DNA from: Gemmatimonadota bacterium
GTDB lineage: Bacteria; Gemmatimonadota; Gemmatimonadetes; Longimicrobiales; Gaopeijiaceae
Assembly (NCBI GenBank): GCA_016209885.1
Contig: JACQVF010000085.1
Span: forward strand, 1 to 48,988
Direction of reading: 5' to 3'
DNA: 48,988 nt
The notes below the pieces were generated by a model. That model did not search any database. It saw only the letters and a program-made list of their open reading frames with translations, and was not told the origin of the DNA. Every line of letters begins with the position of its first letter. The stretch's first letter is position 1. Position numbers and translations under genes: made by a program. Positions 25,460-33,708 of this stretch are shown piece after piece.

Positions 25460-26781
25460 CGCGCCCTCCCGGATGAGCGAAACACGATCCGCAGCGGCGT
25501 CCCGGGGAACTCCCACGCCGCCCGAAAACTGTTCTCGATGTAGCGAATGTAGTGCTCGGGGATCTGCTTGGGGAGATTCGAAAAGATCACGAAGGTCGGC
25601 GGCCTCACGCCGACCTGCGTCGCGTACCGCAGCTTGACTGCCTGGCCCCGATGGTGTGGCGGCGCCTGGCGTGCTACGAGTGCGGCCAGCACCCGGTTGA
25701 CCTCTGGCGTCGGGATGCGGCGCTCCCTCTGTTCCTGGACGTGAAGCACCAGGTCGAGCGCCTTCCTCACCCGCAGTCCCGTGAGCGCCGAGGCGAAGAG
25801 CACCGGTACCCACTGAAGGAAGGGTGCCCGCTCCCGCATATGGCGCTCATAGGCGGGCGCTGTGGCCTCGTCCTTCTCTACCAGGTCCCACTTGTTCGCC
25901 ACGACGATGAGCCCGCAACCCGCCTCCCACGCCATCTCCGCGATCTTCACGTCCTGCGTGTGCATTTCCTCGGTGGCGTCGATCAGGAGAAGACATACGT
26001 CGGCCTCGCGTACGACGCGCGTGGTGCGGATCGAACCGTAGAACTCGAGGGGAGTGAGCCCGCGCGTCTTCTTCCGTAGCCCCGCCGTATCCACGAAGAT
26101 GAGCGTGCGACCATGGTAGCGGAGTGGCGCATCGACGGCGTCTCGCGTCGTGCCCGGCGTCTCACTCACCACGACGCGCTCCTCGCCGAACAGTCGGTTG
26201 ACGAAGCTGGACTTCCCCACGTTCGGCCGTCCGATCACCGCAACCCGGAGTCCCTCCTCACCGGCCGTCTCCGAAGACGCTGGGAGCTCCGCGACCGCGG
26301 CGTCCAGGACATCGCCCGAGCCCTTCCCAGAGATGGCGCTGACCGGAAGGGGCTCTCCCATGCCCAGGCTCCAGAACTCGTGCACACGCTCATCGTGAGG
26401 ATGCCGATCCGCCTTGTTCGCGAGGAGCAGCAAGCGGCGCCCGCTCCTGCGCAACAGCTCGGCGATCCGCTCGTCCAGCGGGTGGACCCCCTCCTTGACA
26501 TCCACCACGAACAGGATGAGATCCGCTTCGTCGATGGCGGCGAGCACCTGGTCGCGAACCGCGCGATCCAGGGGCTCGTCGCTCCCTTCGATGAGCCCTC
26601 CGGTGTCCACGACCAGAAATGAGTGGCCCGCCCACTCCGCTCGCGCGAAGTTGCGATCCCGCGTCACGCCCGGAAGGCCGTGCACGATGGCCATTCGCCG
26701 GCCAACGACGCGGTTGAAAAGGGTGGACTTTCCGACGTTCGGGCGGCCGACGATGGCGACGACGGGGAGCCGAGCGGTCAC
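25456..26781 (-). CDS. der: Ribosome-assembly GTPase Der (EngA)
   Basis: A 441-residue protein with two tandem GTPase domains, the feature unique to Der, which is needed for 50S subunit assembly. Walker A GRPNVGKS appears at residues 12-19 and 184-191, the G4 motifs are NKAD (about 122) and NKWD (about 293), and G3 motifs are DTGG and DTAG. The C-terminal KH-like domain ends with NSFRAAWEFPGTPLRI. The GTG start overlaps the upstream radical-SAM gene stop by 4 bases. Confidence 0.95.
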   Translation of the reverse strand: MTARLPVVAIVGRPNVGKSTLFNRVVGRRMAIVHGLPGVTRDRNFARAEWAGHSFLVVDTGGLIEGSDEPLDRAVRDQVLAAIDEADLILFVVDVKEGVHPLDERIAELLRRSGRRLLLLANKADRHPHDERVHEFWSLGMGEPLPVSAISGKGSGDVLDAAVAELPASSETAGEEGLRVAVIGRPNVGKSSFVNRLFGEERVVVSETPGTTRDAVDAPLRYHGRTLIFVDTAGLRKKTRGLTPLEFYGSIRTTRVVREADVCLLLIDATEEMHTQDVKIAEMAWEAGCGLIVVANKWDLVEKDEATAPAYERHMRERAPFLQWVPVLFASALTGLRVRKALDLVLHVQEQRERRIPTPEVNRVLAALVARQAPPHHRGQAVKLRYATQVGVRPPTFVIFSNLPKQIPEHYIRYIENSFRAAWEFPGTPLRIVFRSSGRAR

Positions 26782-28067
26782 AACGCGCGCAGAGCCTCCG
26801 TCAGCTCGTAGCCCGCCGCAACCGTCGCCGGGCGGAGCCGATCCCGGAGAGCCTTCAGGGGGAGATCGTCAATGAAGAGTTGATCCGCGTTCAGCGCTTC
26901 CGCCGGAAGCAGGACGATGTCGCGCTCGCTCGCCCCCCCCAACCTCCTCAGGATCGAGCGGCCCGGCAACAGGCCGGCCACCGTCACCGTCGGCCCGAAG
27001 TAGTCGTTCGGCACGGCGACGACCTCCACCTCCGCGCACGTCCGCCGCGCCAGGCGCGGAGCAAGATGCTCCAGGAAGGCGGCCATCGAGGTGCCGCTGA
27101 CGATGAGGATGCGCCGGCCGCGGAACTGCGGCACCCGCGGAAGTCCCCGCTGGAAATCGTCCAGGAAGCGGCGGACCGCGCCGACGCCGTTCTCAATGAG
27201 CGGCCAGTCGTCATAGTAGTCCGCCGGCGGGAGCGGCTTGCCAGCGATGAGGAAAAGCTCGTCCGCGGCGTAGCACCACCCCGCGCGGCGCTCCTGCCGA
27301 GCCCGCCGCCGCCGCTGGTCAACCTGCCGGAGCGCACGCCGCGCTTCCTGCCGGCTCAGAAGCCGCACAGGACGACCTGCGTTGTAGCGCGTGAGCCCCA
27401 CCGGCACCACCGAGAGCGAGATCACCCCCGGCCCCGCCGACCAGAGGTCGTCCATCGTGCGATCCAGGTGCGGCCCGTCGTTCCACCCCGGGCACAATAC
27501 GACCTGGGTGTGAAGCTCGAGGCCCGCCGAGGTGAGGAGGCGGATCTGATCCAGGATCTGGCCGGCGCGCTCATTCTTGAGGAGACGCAGCCGCACCTCC
27601 GGTTCCGTCGCGTGCACACTAACGTAGAGCGGCGAGACCCGTTGCTCCATGAGCCGCTCGAGCCCACGGGGACCGAGGTTCGTCAGCGTGACATAGTTGC
27701 CGTACGCGAAGGACAGTCGAAAGTCGTCGTCGCGCAGGAAGAGGCTCCTACGTGCCTCCGGCGGGTTGCCGTAGATGAAGCAGAAGACACAGTCGTTGGC
27801 GCACTCCCGCACCGCGTCCGGCGCCGGGATCACGCCGAAGGGCTCCGCAGGATCGCGCTCCACCTCGTAGGTGATCGACTCGCCGGATGGCGTGAGCGCC
27901 TCGACCTCTAGCTCCGCGTCTGCCAGCAGGAACTGCAGGTCGATGCTGTCCCGCACCGACTGCCCGTTGATGCGGACGATCCGGCTGCCGATCTCGAGGC
28001 GCAGCTCCTCGGCCAGCGTGCCTTCCTGTATGCCAGCGATGCGTACCACGGCACTACCCGCCCCCAA
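26778..28067 (-). CDS. DUF512-type radical-SAM protein with PDZ domain
   Basis: A 429-residue protein of the DUF512 family. Residues 1-70 form a PDZ-like domain (EGTLAEELRLEIGSRIVRIN). The radical SAM site is Cys89, Cys93 and Cys96 (CX3CX2C in ECANDCVFCF). YGNYVTLTNLG, SPLYVSVHATEP, and LHTQVVLCPGWNDG follow, and the C-terminal half holds the VSGTSMA and LLPAEALN segments characteristic of the family. The biochemical function is unknown. It sits next to der in many bacteria. The start is uncertain: TTG at 28067 or GTG at 28049. The stop overlaps der by 4 bases. Confidence 0.82.
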   Translation of the reverse strand: MGAGSAVVRIAGIQEGTLAEELRLEIGSRIVRINGQSVRDSIDLQFLLADAELEVEALTPSGESITYEVERDPAEPFGVIPAPDAVRECANDCVFCFIYGNPPEARRSLFLRDDDFRLSFAYGNYVTLTNLGPRGLERLMEQRVSPLYVSVHATEPEVRLRLLKNERAGQILDQIRLLTSAGLELHTQVVLCPGWNDGPHLDRTMDDLWSAGPGVISLSVVPVGLTRYNAGRPVRLLSRQEARRALRQVDQRRRRARQERRAGWCYAADELFLIAGKPLPPADYYDDWPLIENGVGAVRRFLDDFQRGLPRVPQFRGRRILIVSGTSMAAFLEHLAPRLARRTCAEVEVVAVPNDYFGPTVTVAGLLPGRSILRRLGGASERDIVLLPAEALNADQLFIDDLPLKALRDRLRPATVAAGYELTEALRAL

Positions 28068-28269
28068 CCACCTCGACGCAAGCCGCGCCGCCTACGAGGG
28101 CTCTAGGAACGAAACGCCCACCCGCTCGCTTCGAGACCGGGTGGGGCCGCTCCAACGCTCCGCGCCGCGAACGCGACATGCGCCGAACGCAGCGTGGCGA
28201 AGCGCGAGCGCTACCGCGAAATGAACCACAAATATAGGGAGGCGCGAGCAACGCCGTCAAACGCGCCTT

Positions 28270-28305
28270 CCTGACCTCCCTGACCTCGCTGACCTCCCGA
28301 ATCTC
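28270..28305. repeat. 9-bp direct repeat array
   Basis: Four units of nine bases: cctgacctc twice, gctgacctc once, then a diverged ccgaatctc. Read on the plus strand from 28271, TGA recurs every 9 bases three times. No plus-strand gene ends here. On the minus strand it lies 120-160 bases beyond the DUF4382 gene stop. Confidence 0.8.
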
Positions 28306-28345
28306 CTCGCGAAGCCACGATCCCGGAACGAAGCCCACAAAACGG

Positions 28346-28386
28346 CGCGCGCGGACTCCCGAAACTTCTCCGGGAACCCGCGCGCG
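28346..28386 (-). terminator. Possible transcript hairpin after DUF4382 gene
   Basis: cgcgcgcgg (28346-28354) pairs with ccgcgcgcg (28378-28386), with an inner cccg/cggg pairing. It lies 41 bases after the stop of the minus-strand lipoprotein gene. There is no T-tract, so it is at best a weak intrinsic terminator. Confidence 0.4.
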
Positions 28387-28426
28387 TAGCGGAGTAACGG
28401 AGCCCGTTACCGCCATCCGCGAGCGC

Positions 28427-29041
28427 TTACGGTGCGGCCGCCCGCTGACGACTCCTCTCCACCAGCGTGGGGGTGAAGAGGATCCCTCGGATCCCTGCCG
28501 GCGAGTCCACGTTCCCCTGAATCACGAAGTTCCGCTCCACGTCGAAGTCCACCAGCACGATCGTCACCTGCCCTTCGCCGGCATCGATCGGCTCCGCAAG
28601 CTGAACCTTGATGCCGCTCTGGCTGCCGCTCGGGACAAACAGGGTCTTGCTCGTGCTGCCATCCTGGAACGTACGCCCCTCCGCCAGCGTGACCCGGGCG
28701 CTGTCTACCACCAGGCGGAGCTGGTTGTACACGCCACTCTCAACTCGCACCGTGTCCGTCAGATCGGCGCTCACCCCGCCTCGCAGGTCCAGAAGGTTGT
28801 AGCGCCGAGGGTTGCTCGGATCGTTGAACAGGACCACCGCCTTCGCTGAGTCCCCGCCGGGCACGACGTAGACCCGGGAGATCCAGACTTCGGCCGCACT
28901 GATCACTTCGGCCGGCGCGTCCGTCAGCGCTACCTTCACGAACGCCGGCTCACCCGGGCCCGTGCCCTCTTCCGCACAACCCGCAAGAGCGAGCGCCAGC
29001 ACCACGGCCCAGGCTCCACGAATCCACCCCCAGATCTTCAT
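28427..29041 (-). CDS. DUF4382-like lipoprotein
   Basis: A 204-residue predicted lipoprotein with lipobox ALAGC (Cys near residue 22) after a hydrophobic segment (GAWAVVLALALAG). The mature part has the FVKVALTDAPAEVISAAEVWISRVYVV and LLDLRGG elements of DUF4382, and ends in beta strands such as GQVTIVLVDFDVERNFVIQG. These domains are found in secreted lipoproteins of unknown function and may bind a ligand. ATG 29041 has a strong site (AGGAGGT) upstream; eleven earlier residues in frame are unlikely. It is divergent from the large barrel gene. Confidence 0.78.
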   Translation of the reverse strand: MKIWGWIRGAWAVVLALALAGCAEEGTGPGEPAFVKVALTDAPAEVISAAEVWISRVYVVPGGDSAKAVVLFNDPSNPRRYNLLDLRGGVSADLTDTVRVESGVYNQLRLVVDSARVTLAEGRTFQDGSTSKTLFVPSGSQSGIKVQLAEPIDAGEGQVTIVLVDFDVERNFVIQGNVDSPAGIRGILFTPTLVERSRQRAAAP

Positions 29042-29537
29042 ACCTACCTCCTGTGTCCACAATGGCCGTCCCACGCCTCATCCCGCCACGCCCACGATCT
29101 CCACGCGCCCCGATATGCAACGCGCGTGCCGAAGGCGTGTATGACCCACCGTGACGGCTTAACACATTGCAAAATAATGCGGTTACGGTAATATGACGCC
29201 GGGGCGCCTGCCGTCCTCGGCGTACCGGACTCCGAAAGAAGTTGTAACAATGGAAGCCCACTTCCCCAGATTTGTGCACCACAACAATGCAAGAGCCGAC
29301 AGGGGCACCCACAGCGGGGCGGTGCCCGAGACCTGCCCGGAGGGTCGGCGGCCTGCGGTCGGGCCTGACCGCGATGACTCTCGGGGCCCTGCACAGCCGG
29401 CCGGCGCGCGCCGGCTCTGACGTATCCGCCGCGGGACGCCATGCGTTATCTTGGTTGCGGCTTTGGCGGAGTGGCGACTGCACACAACTTTTCTTGGTGG
29501 GATCACGGCCGGCGCGGCCTAACCTCCGAGAGTGAAA
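29042..29537 (+). promoter_or_regulatory. 496-base divergent region with a plus-strand promoter and hairpins
   Basis: No gene is seen. A candidate plus-strand promoter has TTGCAA (29167-29172), a 16-base spacer and TAATAT (29189-29194). It would give a leader of about 340 bases for the barrel gene. Two stem-loops lie within the leader: 29355-29372 (gcggtc/gaccgc) and 29395-29416 (agccggc/gccggct). For the minus-strand lipoprotein gene I could not identify a promoter. Confidence 0.45.
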
Positions 29538-31847
29538 ATGCCAGAGGACGTGATTGGAGTTCGATCGATTCCGTTCGCTGCCGCAGTCGCGGGCCGCTGG
29601 CGCCGCACGTTGCTGTGCCTTTCGTGCCTGGGGCTTGTTGCGACCCTGGTGCTTCTGGAGCCCGCGGCGGCTCAGGTTCGCGGCTTGAGTTACGGACTGG
29701 GGCCGTCCGTGGCCGCGGTGCGGTGGGACGGGACGGTCGGGCTACAGGACGTGCGGCTGTACGGGGGGCGGTTCTCGTTCGGCTTTGGCCAGTTCGTGGG
29801 CTTGGAGGGCTACTATCTCGCGCGGGATGGCGTGGGGACGGATCTGGCGGCCACAGGTCTGCTGGAACGTACGGGAGGGTTGCTCGGGGCTCGGGCGGTC
29901 GCGATCGACAATGTTGGCGCAGACGTGGTGCTGCATCTGGCATCTGGTCGTGTGGTGCCGTTCGTAAAGGGGGGTGCCGGGGTCCTGCGCTTCACGCCGG
30001 AACAGAGCGCCCGGTTCGGCCAGGTGAACCTGAAGGTGGGCGGCGGGCTGCGGCTCGTGCTCGCGGACCGACTCCGGGGCGAGGTGAACGTGGAGGACTC
30101 GCGCTTCCGCATCGATCGCTACCGGCTTGCGCCTCCGTTGGGAGAAGGCTATCCGCAGGACCCGCAAGCCAACGATCTGCGGCACGCTCTGGTGGTCGCG
30201 GCGGGTGTGAGCCTCCTACTGGGCGGACGCTCGGGTAGGGAGTGGACGGAACTGGACCGCGAACTGGTCGAGCGGTATCGCGCCGGGCTCTCGGGGGCGT
30301 CGGTGCCGGTCGAGCCGTTCTTAGGCAAGCTCTTCTTCCACGAGGATCTGAACCTGGCGGATCCGGCGGTCGTTGGCGTGCGCGCGGGCCTGGACCTCGG
30401 GCGCTACCTGGGGTTCCGAGGCTACTACTGGCGGGGCGCGCGCTCGGGCCTCGAGGCTCTGGAACCCATCCAGAGTTGGGGCGCTGAGGCGGAGTTCAGC
30501 CTGGGGTCGGGCGAGGGCGCCGTCCCGTACCTTACGGTGGGGGCGGGCCACCTCGACTTTATGGAGGACTTCGTCGATCCTGCGGGCGCGCCCCGGGAGG
30601 ACCGGCCGTACGTCATCTTTGGCGGAGGTTTAGGGCTCGGGCTGGGGAGACGGCTGCGCGGGCAGCTCGCGGCGCGCGACTACCTGTTCGGCCAGGAGGG
30701 GCTCGAGTGGCTGTCGAGCTCGGACGACGTGTTTCACAACTGGATGGTGAGCGCGGGACTGCGCTTGAGCCTTGGAGGGCGCGGTGGGGAGACGCCGCCG
30801 GAGGTGGCACCGGCGCGCTCCGACCGGAATCGCACTCGCGGCGGCGAGCCGTCCCCCGCCGGGCGATCCACGACGCCCGATACGGTTCGTCGGGTCGGCA
30901 GCGATTCGGTACTCGCGTCCGCGGGCCGGGTCGGCTTTCACGCGGAGCAGGTGATCGTCATTCCGATCCCCACCGAGGGCGAGATCTATGTCCGGTATGG
31001 AGCCCCCGGCGGCGTTCGGATCGAGTACGCCGAGCACGGTGCCGGGGCGGTCCGGACAACGGGAGGGCCGGCCCCTGCCCCGGCCGGCTTGCCGGCCGAG
31101 ACCCCGGGCCGGGACACGCTCCGGTTGCTTGGACCTCAAGAGGCGGACACAGTCCGCGCGCTCGTGCGGGAAGAGCTCCGGGCCGACCGGCTCCCGGAGA
31201 CGGACGCCGAGGTGGCGGAGCTCGAGCACCGGATCCTGCAGCGTATTGACGCGCTCCTCGCCAGCCGGGTCGAGGCGGAGCTGCGTCGCCAGGAGGCGAG
31301 TCGCGTAGACACGATCGTCGTGGGTGTGGCGGCGCCGCCGGCCCAGCGCCCGCCCGGCGAGGTCGTGGTGACCCCCGAGCCGGCGCAGGGTGTGGGCTGG
31401 AGGCCGCGGAACGTGCGCGTCTACACCGGCATGAATCTGAACGACCCCGTGCAGGGGATTCTGGGGATCGCTGCGGACGTGGGGCCGATTACCGGCACGT
31501 CGCGGCTGCACTTCGTGCCCGAGCTCGCCACGGGGCTTGGCGGTGGCGCGACCTCATACCTTGTCGCGGGAAATGTGGAGCTCCCCTTCCCGACCTTCGG
31601 GTACCGGGACCACGCCTTCTTCACTCCGTTCGCCTCGCTGGGCGCCGGGATCCTGGCGTATGACGGCGGTGAGGCCGGCCGGCCACGGCAGGAGGGCGTG
31701 CTGAACTTCGCGTACGGGGCAGCCGTGCGCTTCGAGGGGCTTCTGGAGGCACTCGAGAAGCGGGAGCTCGAGCTCCTGGTCGAGCACCAGGGGATCGACC
31801 TCTTCGACCTGCAGCGCTTCAAGATCGGGGTACAGCGGCGATTCTAG
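29538..31847 (+). CDS. Large outer-membrane protein with three barrel-like regions
   Basis: A 769-residue secreted protein (signal LLCLSCLGLVATLVLLEPAAA-Q). The first two regions (about residues 48-235 and 255-415) look like a duplicated beta-barrel domain: VGLEGYYLA and LGFRGYYWR; VPFVKGGAGVLRF and VPYLTVGAGHLDF; and end strands closing on SLLLGGRSG and SLGGRGG. A Pro/Ala/Gly-rich linker and a coiled stretch follow, and a different region lies at about 640-769, ending LFDLQRFKIGVQRRF. The C-terminal Phe is usual for barrel proteins. ATG 29538 is chosen with GAGAG upstream; GTG 29532 is possible. I do not recognise a specific family. Confidence 0.75.
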   Translation: MPEDVIGVRSIPFAAAVAGRWRRTLLCLSCLGLVATLVLLEPAAAQVRGLSYGLGPSVAAVRWDGTVGLQDVRLYGGRFSFGFGQFVGLEGYYLARDGVGTDLAATGLLERTGGLLGARAVAIDNVGADVVLHLASGRVVPFVKGGAGVLRFTPEQSARFGQVNLKVGGGLRLVLADRLRGEVNVEDSRFRIDRYRLAPPLGEGYPQDPQANDLRHALVVAAGVSLLLGGRSGREWTELDRELVERYRAGLSGASVPVEPFLGKLFFHEDLNLADPAVVGVRAGLDLGRYLGFRGYYWRGARSGLEALEPIQSWGAEAEFSLGSGEGAVPYLTVGAGHLDFMEDFVDPAGAPREDRPYVIFGGGLGLGLGRRLRGQLAARDYLFGQEGLEWLSSSDDVFHNWMVSAGLRLSLGGRGGETPPEVAPARSDRNRTRGGEPSPAGRSTTPDTVRRVGSDSVLASAGRVGFHAEQVIVIPIPTEGEIYVRYGAPGGVRIEYAEHGAGAVRTTGGPAPAPAGLPAETPGRDTLRLLGPQEADTVRALVREELRADRLPETDAEVAELEHRILQRIDALLASRVEAELRRQEASRVDTIVVGVAAPPAQRPPGEVVVTPEPAQGVGWRPRNVRVYTGMNLNDPVQGILGIAADVGPITGTSRLHFVPELATGLGGGATSYLVAGNVELPFPTFGYRDHAFFTPFASLGAGILAYDGGEAGRPRQEGVLNFAYGAAVRFEGLLEALEKRELELLVEHQGIDLFDLQRFKIGVQRRF

Positions 31848-31879
31848 AGTACCGAGTTGGAAGTCCGCCCGCCGACCGG

Positions 31880-31916
31880 AAAAAAAACTAGCCCTGCCGT
31901 CACGGGGCGGCAGGGC
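31880..31916 (-). terminator. Rho-independent terminator for tRNA-Gly
   Basis: gccctgccg (31891-31899) pairs with cggcagggc (31908-31916) around an 8-base loop. On the minus strand the stem is followed within 3 bases by eight T (A-run 31880-31887). It lies 17 bases after the 3' end of the tRNA. Confidence 0.9.
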
Positions 31917-31932
31917 GCGGGTACGAACTCAA

Positions 31933-32005
31933 AGCGGGCGACCGGGCTCGAACCGGCGACCCTCAGCTTGGGAAGCTGATGCTCTACCCACTGAGCTACG
32001 CCCGC
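31933..32005 (-). tRNA. tRNA-Gly (anticodon CCC)
   Basis: The minus strand gives a 73-base cloverleaf: acceptor GCGGGCG with CGCCCGC, D-stem GCTC/GAGC, anticodon stem TCAGC/GCTGA with loop TTCCCAA, and T-stem GCCGG/CCGGT-like pairing with a TTCGAGC loop. Anticodon CCC reads GGG. The acceptor and anticodon loop resemble E. coli glyU. The 3' CCA is not encoded. Confidence 0.95.
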
Positions 32006-32022
32006 AAGGATGCCGGAACAGA

Positions 32023-32050
32023 AATGTACCCGCCGCCCGGCCAGGGTCAA
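32023..32050 (-). promoter_or_regulatory. Sigma-70 promoter of tRNA-Gly
   Basis: TTGACC (32050-32045), a 16-base GC-rich spacer and TACATT (32028-32023). The 5' end of the tRNA is 17 bases downstream of the -10 box, so the processed leader is short. Confidence 0.75.
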
Positions 32051-32186
32051 GCGGAACGGTTCGGCGCGTTCGGCGCCCGGACATCGAGGTGGCACGTTGC
32101 CGCCCGCGCCAAGCGTTGGCGATCCCACTACCGGCGGCCCGGGTCGGACGGTCGTACAAGGGCGACCGCCCGACCGGGCCCTCGCC

Positions 32187-33662
32187 TCAGCTCGACGCGC
32201 TGTAGCAGTAGCCGGCGACCATCTGGGTCGATTCGGCGGTGACGTCGAAGGGCGCCGACTCGTTCTTCGTCGACACCTGAACGCTGACCTCCTTCGAGCC
32301 CACATCCTGCCCGTTCGTCCCGTAGAACGTGAACTTCAGTGACACGGTCTTTCCGGGATCGAGGCCCAGGTTCACGACCGAGCCACGCAGCGTGGCGCCA
32401 CCCTGCTCCTCCGGCCGGAAGTCGAGGGCACCGACCTCGAACGGGAGGTCACGATGCCGCTCGAGGATCTGCACCGCCTCCTGCTCCTGCTTGCTCCGCG
32501 CGAGCCCGTGCGCGAGAAGCGCGAGCGCGTTCCGGTTGTAGGGGTCGCACTCCGCCACTTTCCGCGCTACGGGAATGAGGTCCGCCCAGGCCGTTCGGGC
32601 GTTCACCGTGTCCTCCTTCTCTTGGAGGTCCGAGGCGATCTGATAGAGGGCCTGAGCCAGGTTGTAGCGAGCATCGCGGCTGTACGGGTTCACCTCCAGC
32701 GCCTTGCGGAACGCGTCCTCGGCCTTCGTGTAGTCCTCCACGCGGAAGAGCCCGACTCCGATAACGAAGTAGTCCTGCTCCTTGAGATCCGTGCTCGCGA
32801 GCAATTGGCCGTAGATCGCCATCGCGGAGTCGCGCTGCTCCATGCTCATCAGCGTCACGGCGTAGTTCGTCAGCGCCATGACGTTGTTCGGGTCCTTCTT
32901 CAGGTAGTCCTCGTAGGCGCCTGCCGCCTCCCCATGACGCCCCACCCGCGCCAGGAGCTGCGCCATGTTGAACGCGGCGAGCTGCTCGTGCTCGTCCCAC
33001 TGCTTGAGCGTATTCTCCTCGATCTGGCTGCGGTCGACCTTGCGGAGGATCTCCAGCGCCTGGCGGTACGCCTCGATGGCGGCCGAGTCGTCGCCGACGT
33101 TCGCGTAGCTGGCCCCGAGGTTCAGGTACGCCTCGGGGCGACCCTGGAAGATGACCGCCGCCTTCTTGAACAGCTCGATCGCACCGTCGCGGCTCCCCTG
33201 CTGGAGTAGCTGGATCGCACCGTTGTACGCCTCGATCCAGCCCCGCTCGCGGTCGTCGTCCGTCTCCAGCACGTATTTCGGATAGATCTTCTCCGCCATG
33301 TCCAGCGCGCTGTCGGCGCCGACGTAATTGTCGAGCCCGAGGTACGCACGCCCGAGCATGACCCAGCCCCTGGCGTTTTCGGGCTCGTTCTTCGTGGACT
33401 CCAGGGAGGCGTTGAGGGCCTGCTCGTAGAGCGAGCGCTGCTCCTCCGGGCGCGGATTCGAAGAGGCCCGCGCCAAGTAGAGCGCGGCGCTCCGCGTCCA
33501 AAGGTTGTCGGTTGGCTCCTTCCCCGGCGGGAAGGTGTCCGCCGCCGCACGTGCTCCTCCCTCGCCGGCTGGGCGTCCCCCGCCAGTGCTGGCGGCTGGC
33601 GCGCAGGCACCTGCGGCCAGCGCGACTGCGATCGGAAGTGCGAATAGAAGCCGAACTTTCAT
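32187..33662 (-). CDS. TPR-repeat lipoprotein
   Basis: A 491-residue protein with a lipobox (LAAGAC; Cys about residue 20) and many tetratricopeptide units through about residues 70-400 (for example WVMLGRAYLGLDNYVGADSA, PEAYLNLGASYANVGDDSAA, and ARYNLAQALYQIASDLQEK). The last 90 residues form a separate beta-type domain (VSLKFTFYGTNGQDVGSKEV). It is likely attached to a membrane and could act as a scaffold for an envelope complex (inference). ATG 33662 is preceded by GAGGAGGAG. Its promoter may be shared with larC, whose stop lies 46 bases upstream. Confidence 0.83.
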   Translation of the reverse strand: MKVRLLFALPIAVALAAGACAPAASTGGGRPAGEGGARAAADTFPPGKEPTDNLWTRSAALYLARASSNPRPEEQRSLYEQALNASLESTKNEPENARGWVMLGRAYLGLDNYVGADSALDMAEKIYPKYVLETDDDRERGWIEAYNGAIQLLQQGSRDGAIELFKKAAVIFQGRPEAYLNLGASYANVGDDSAAIEAYRQALEILRKVDRSQIEENTLKQWDEHEQLAAFNMAQLLARVGRHGEAAGAYEDYLKKDPNNVMALTNYAVTLMSMEQRDSAMAIYGQLLASTDLKEQDYFVIGVGLFRVEDYTKAEDAFRKALEVNPYSRDARYNLAQALYQIASDLQEKEDTVNARTAWADLIPVARKVAECDPYNRNALALLAHGLARSKQEQEAVQILERHRDLPFEVGALDFRPEEQGGATLRGSVVNLGLDPGKTVSLKFTFYGTNGQDVGSKEVSVQVSTKNESAPFDVTAESTQMVAGYCYSASS

Positions 33663-33708
33663 GTCATTCTCCTCCTCTCGTGGAGCATACACCGCGCAGG
33701 CATCGGGC

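Larger units (their letters stand above)
28068..28426 (-). promoter_or_regulatory. Gap of 359 bases with 9-bp repeats and a hairpin
   Basis: No convincing gene. A 9-bp direct repeat (cctgacctc, cctgacctc, gctgacctc, ccgaatctc) fills 28270-28305. A GC-rich hairpin lies at 28346-28386 (arms of about 9 bases, loop of about 23) and may help end transcription of the DUF4382 gene. An AT-rich patch at 28208-28234 (aaccacaaatatag) could hold a promoter for the radical-SAM-der operon, but I cannot fix its boxes. Confidence 0.5.

Noticed and set aside
28054..28416. 120-codon minus-strand frame in the gap upstream of the radical-SAM gene
   Set aside because: It runs through a hairpin and a 9-bp repeat, has Arg/Val/Gly-rich composition and no recognised domain.
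29193..29535. Short plus-strand frames of 75 and 87 codons in the leader of the barrel gene
   Set aside because: No ribosome-binding sites and no recognised domain; they overlap hairpins.
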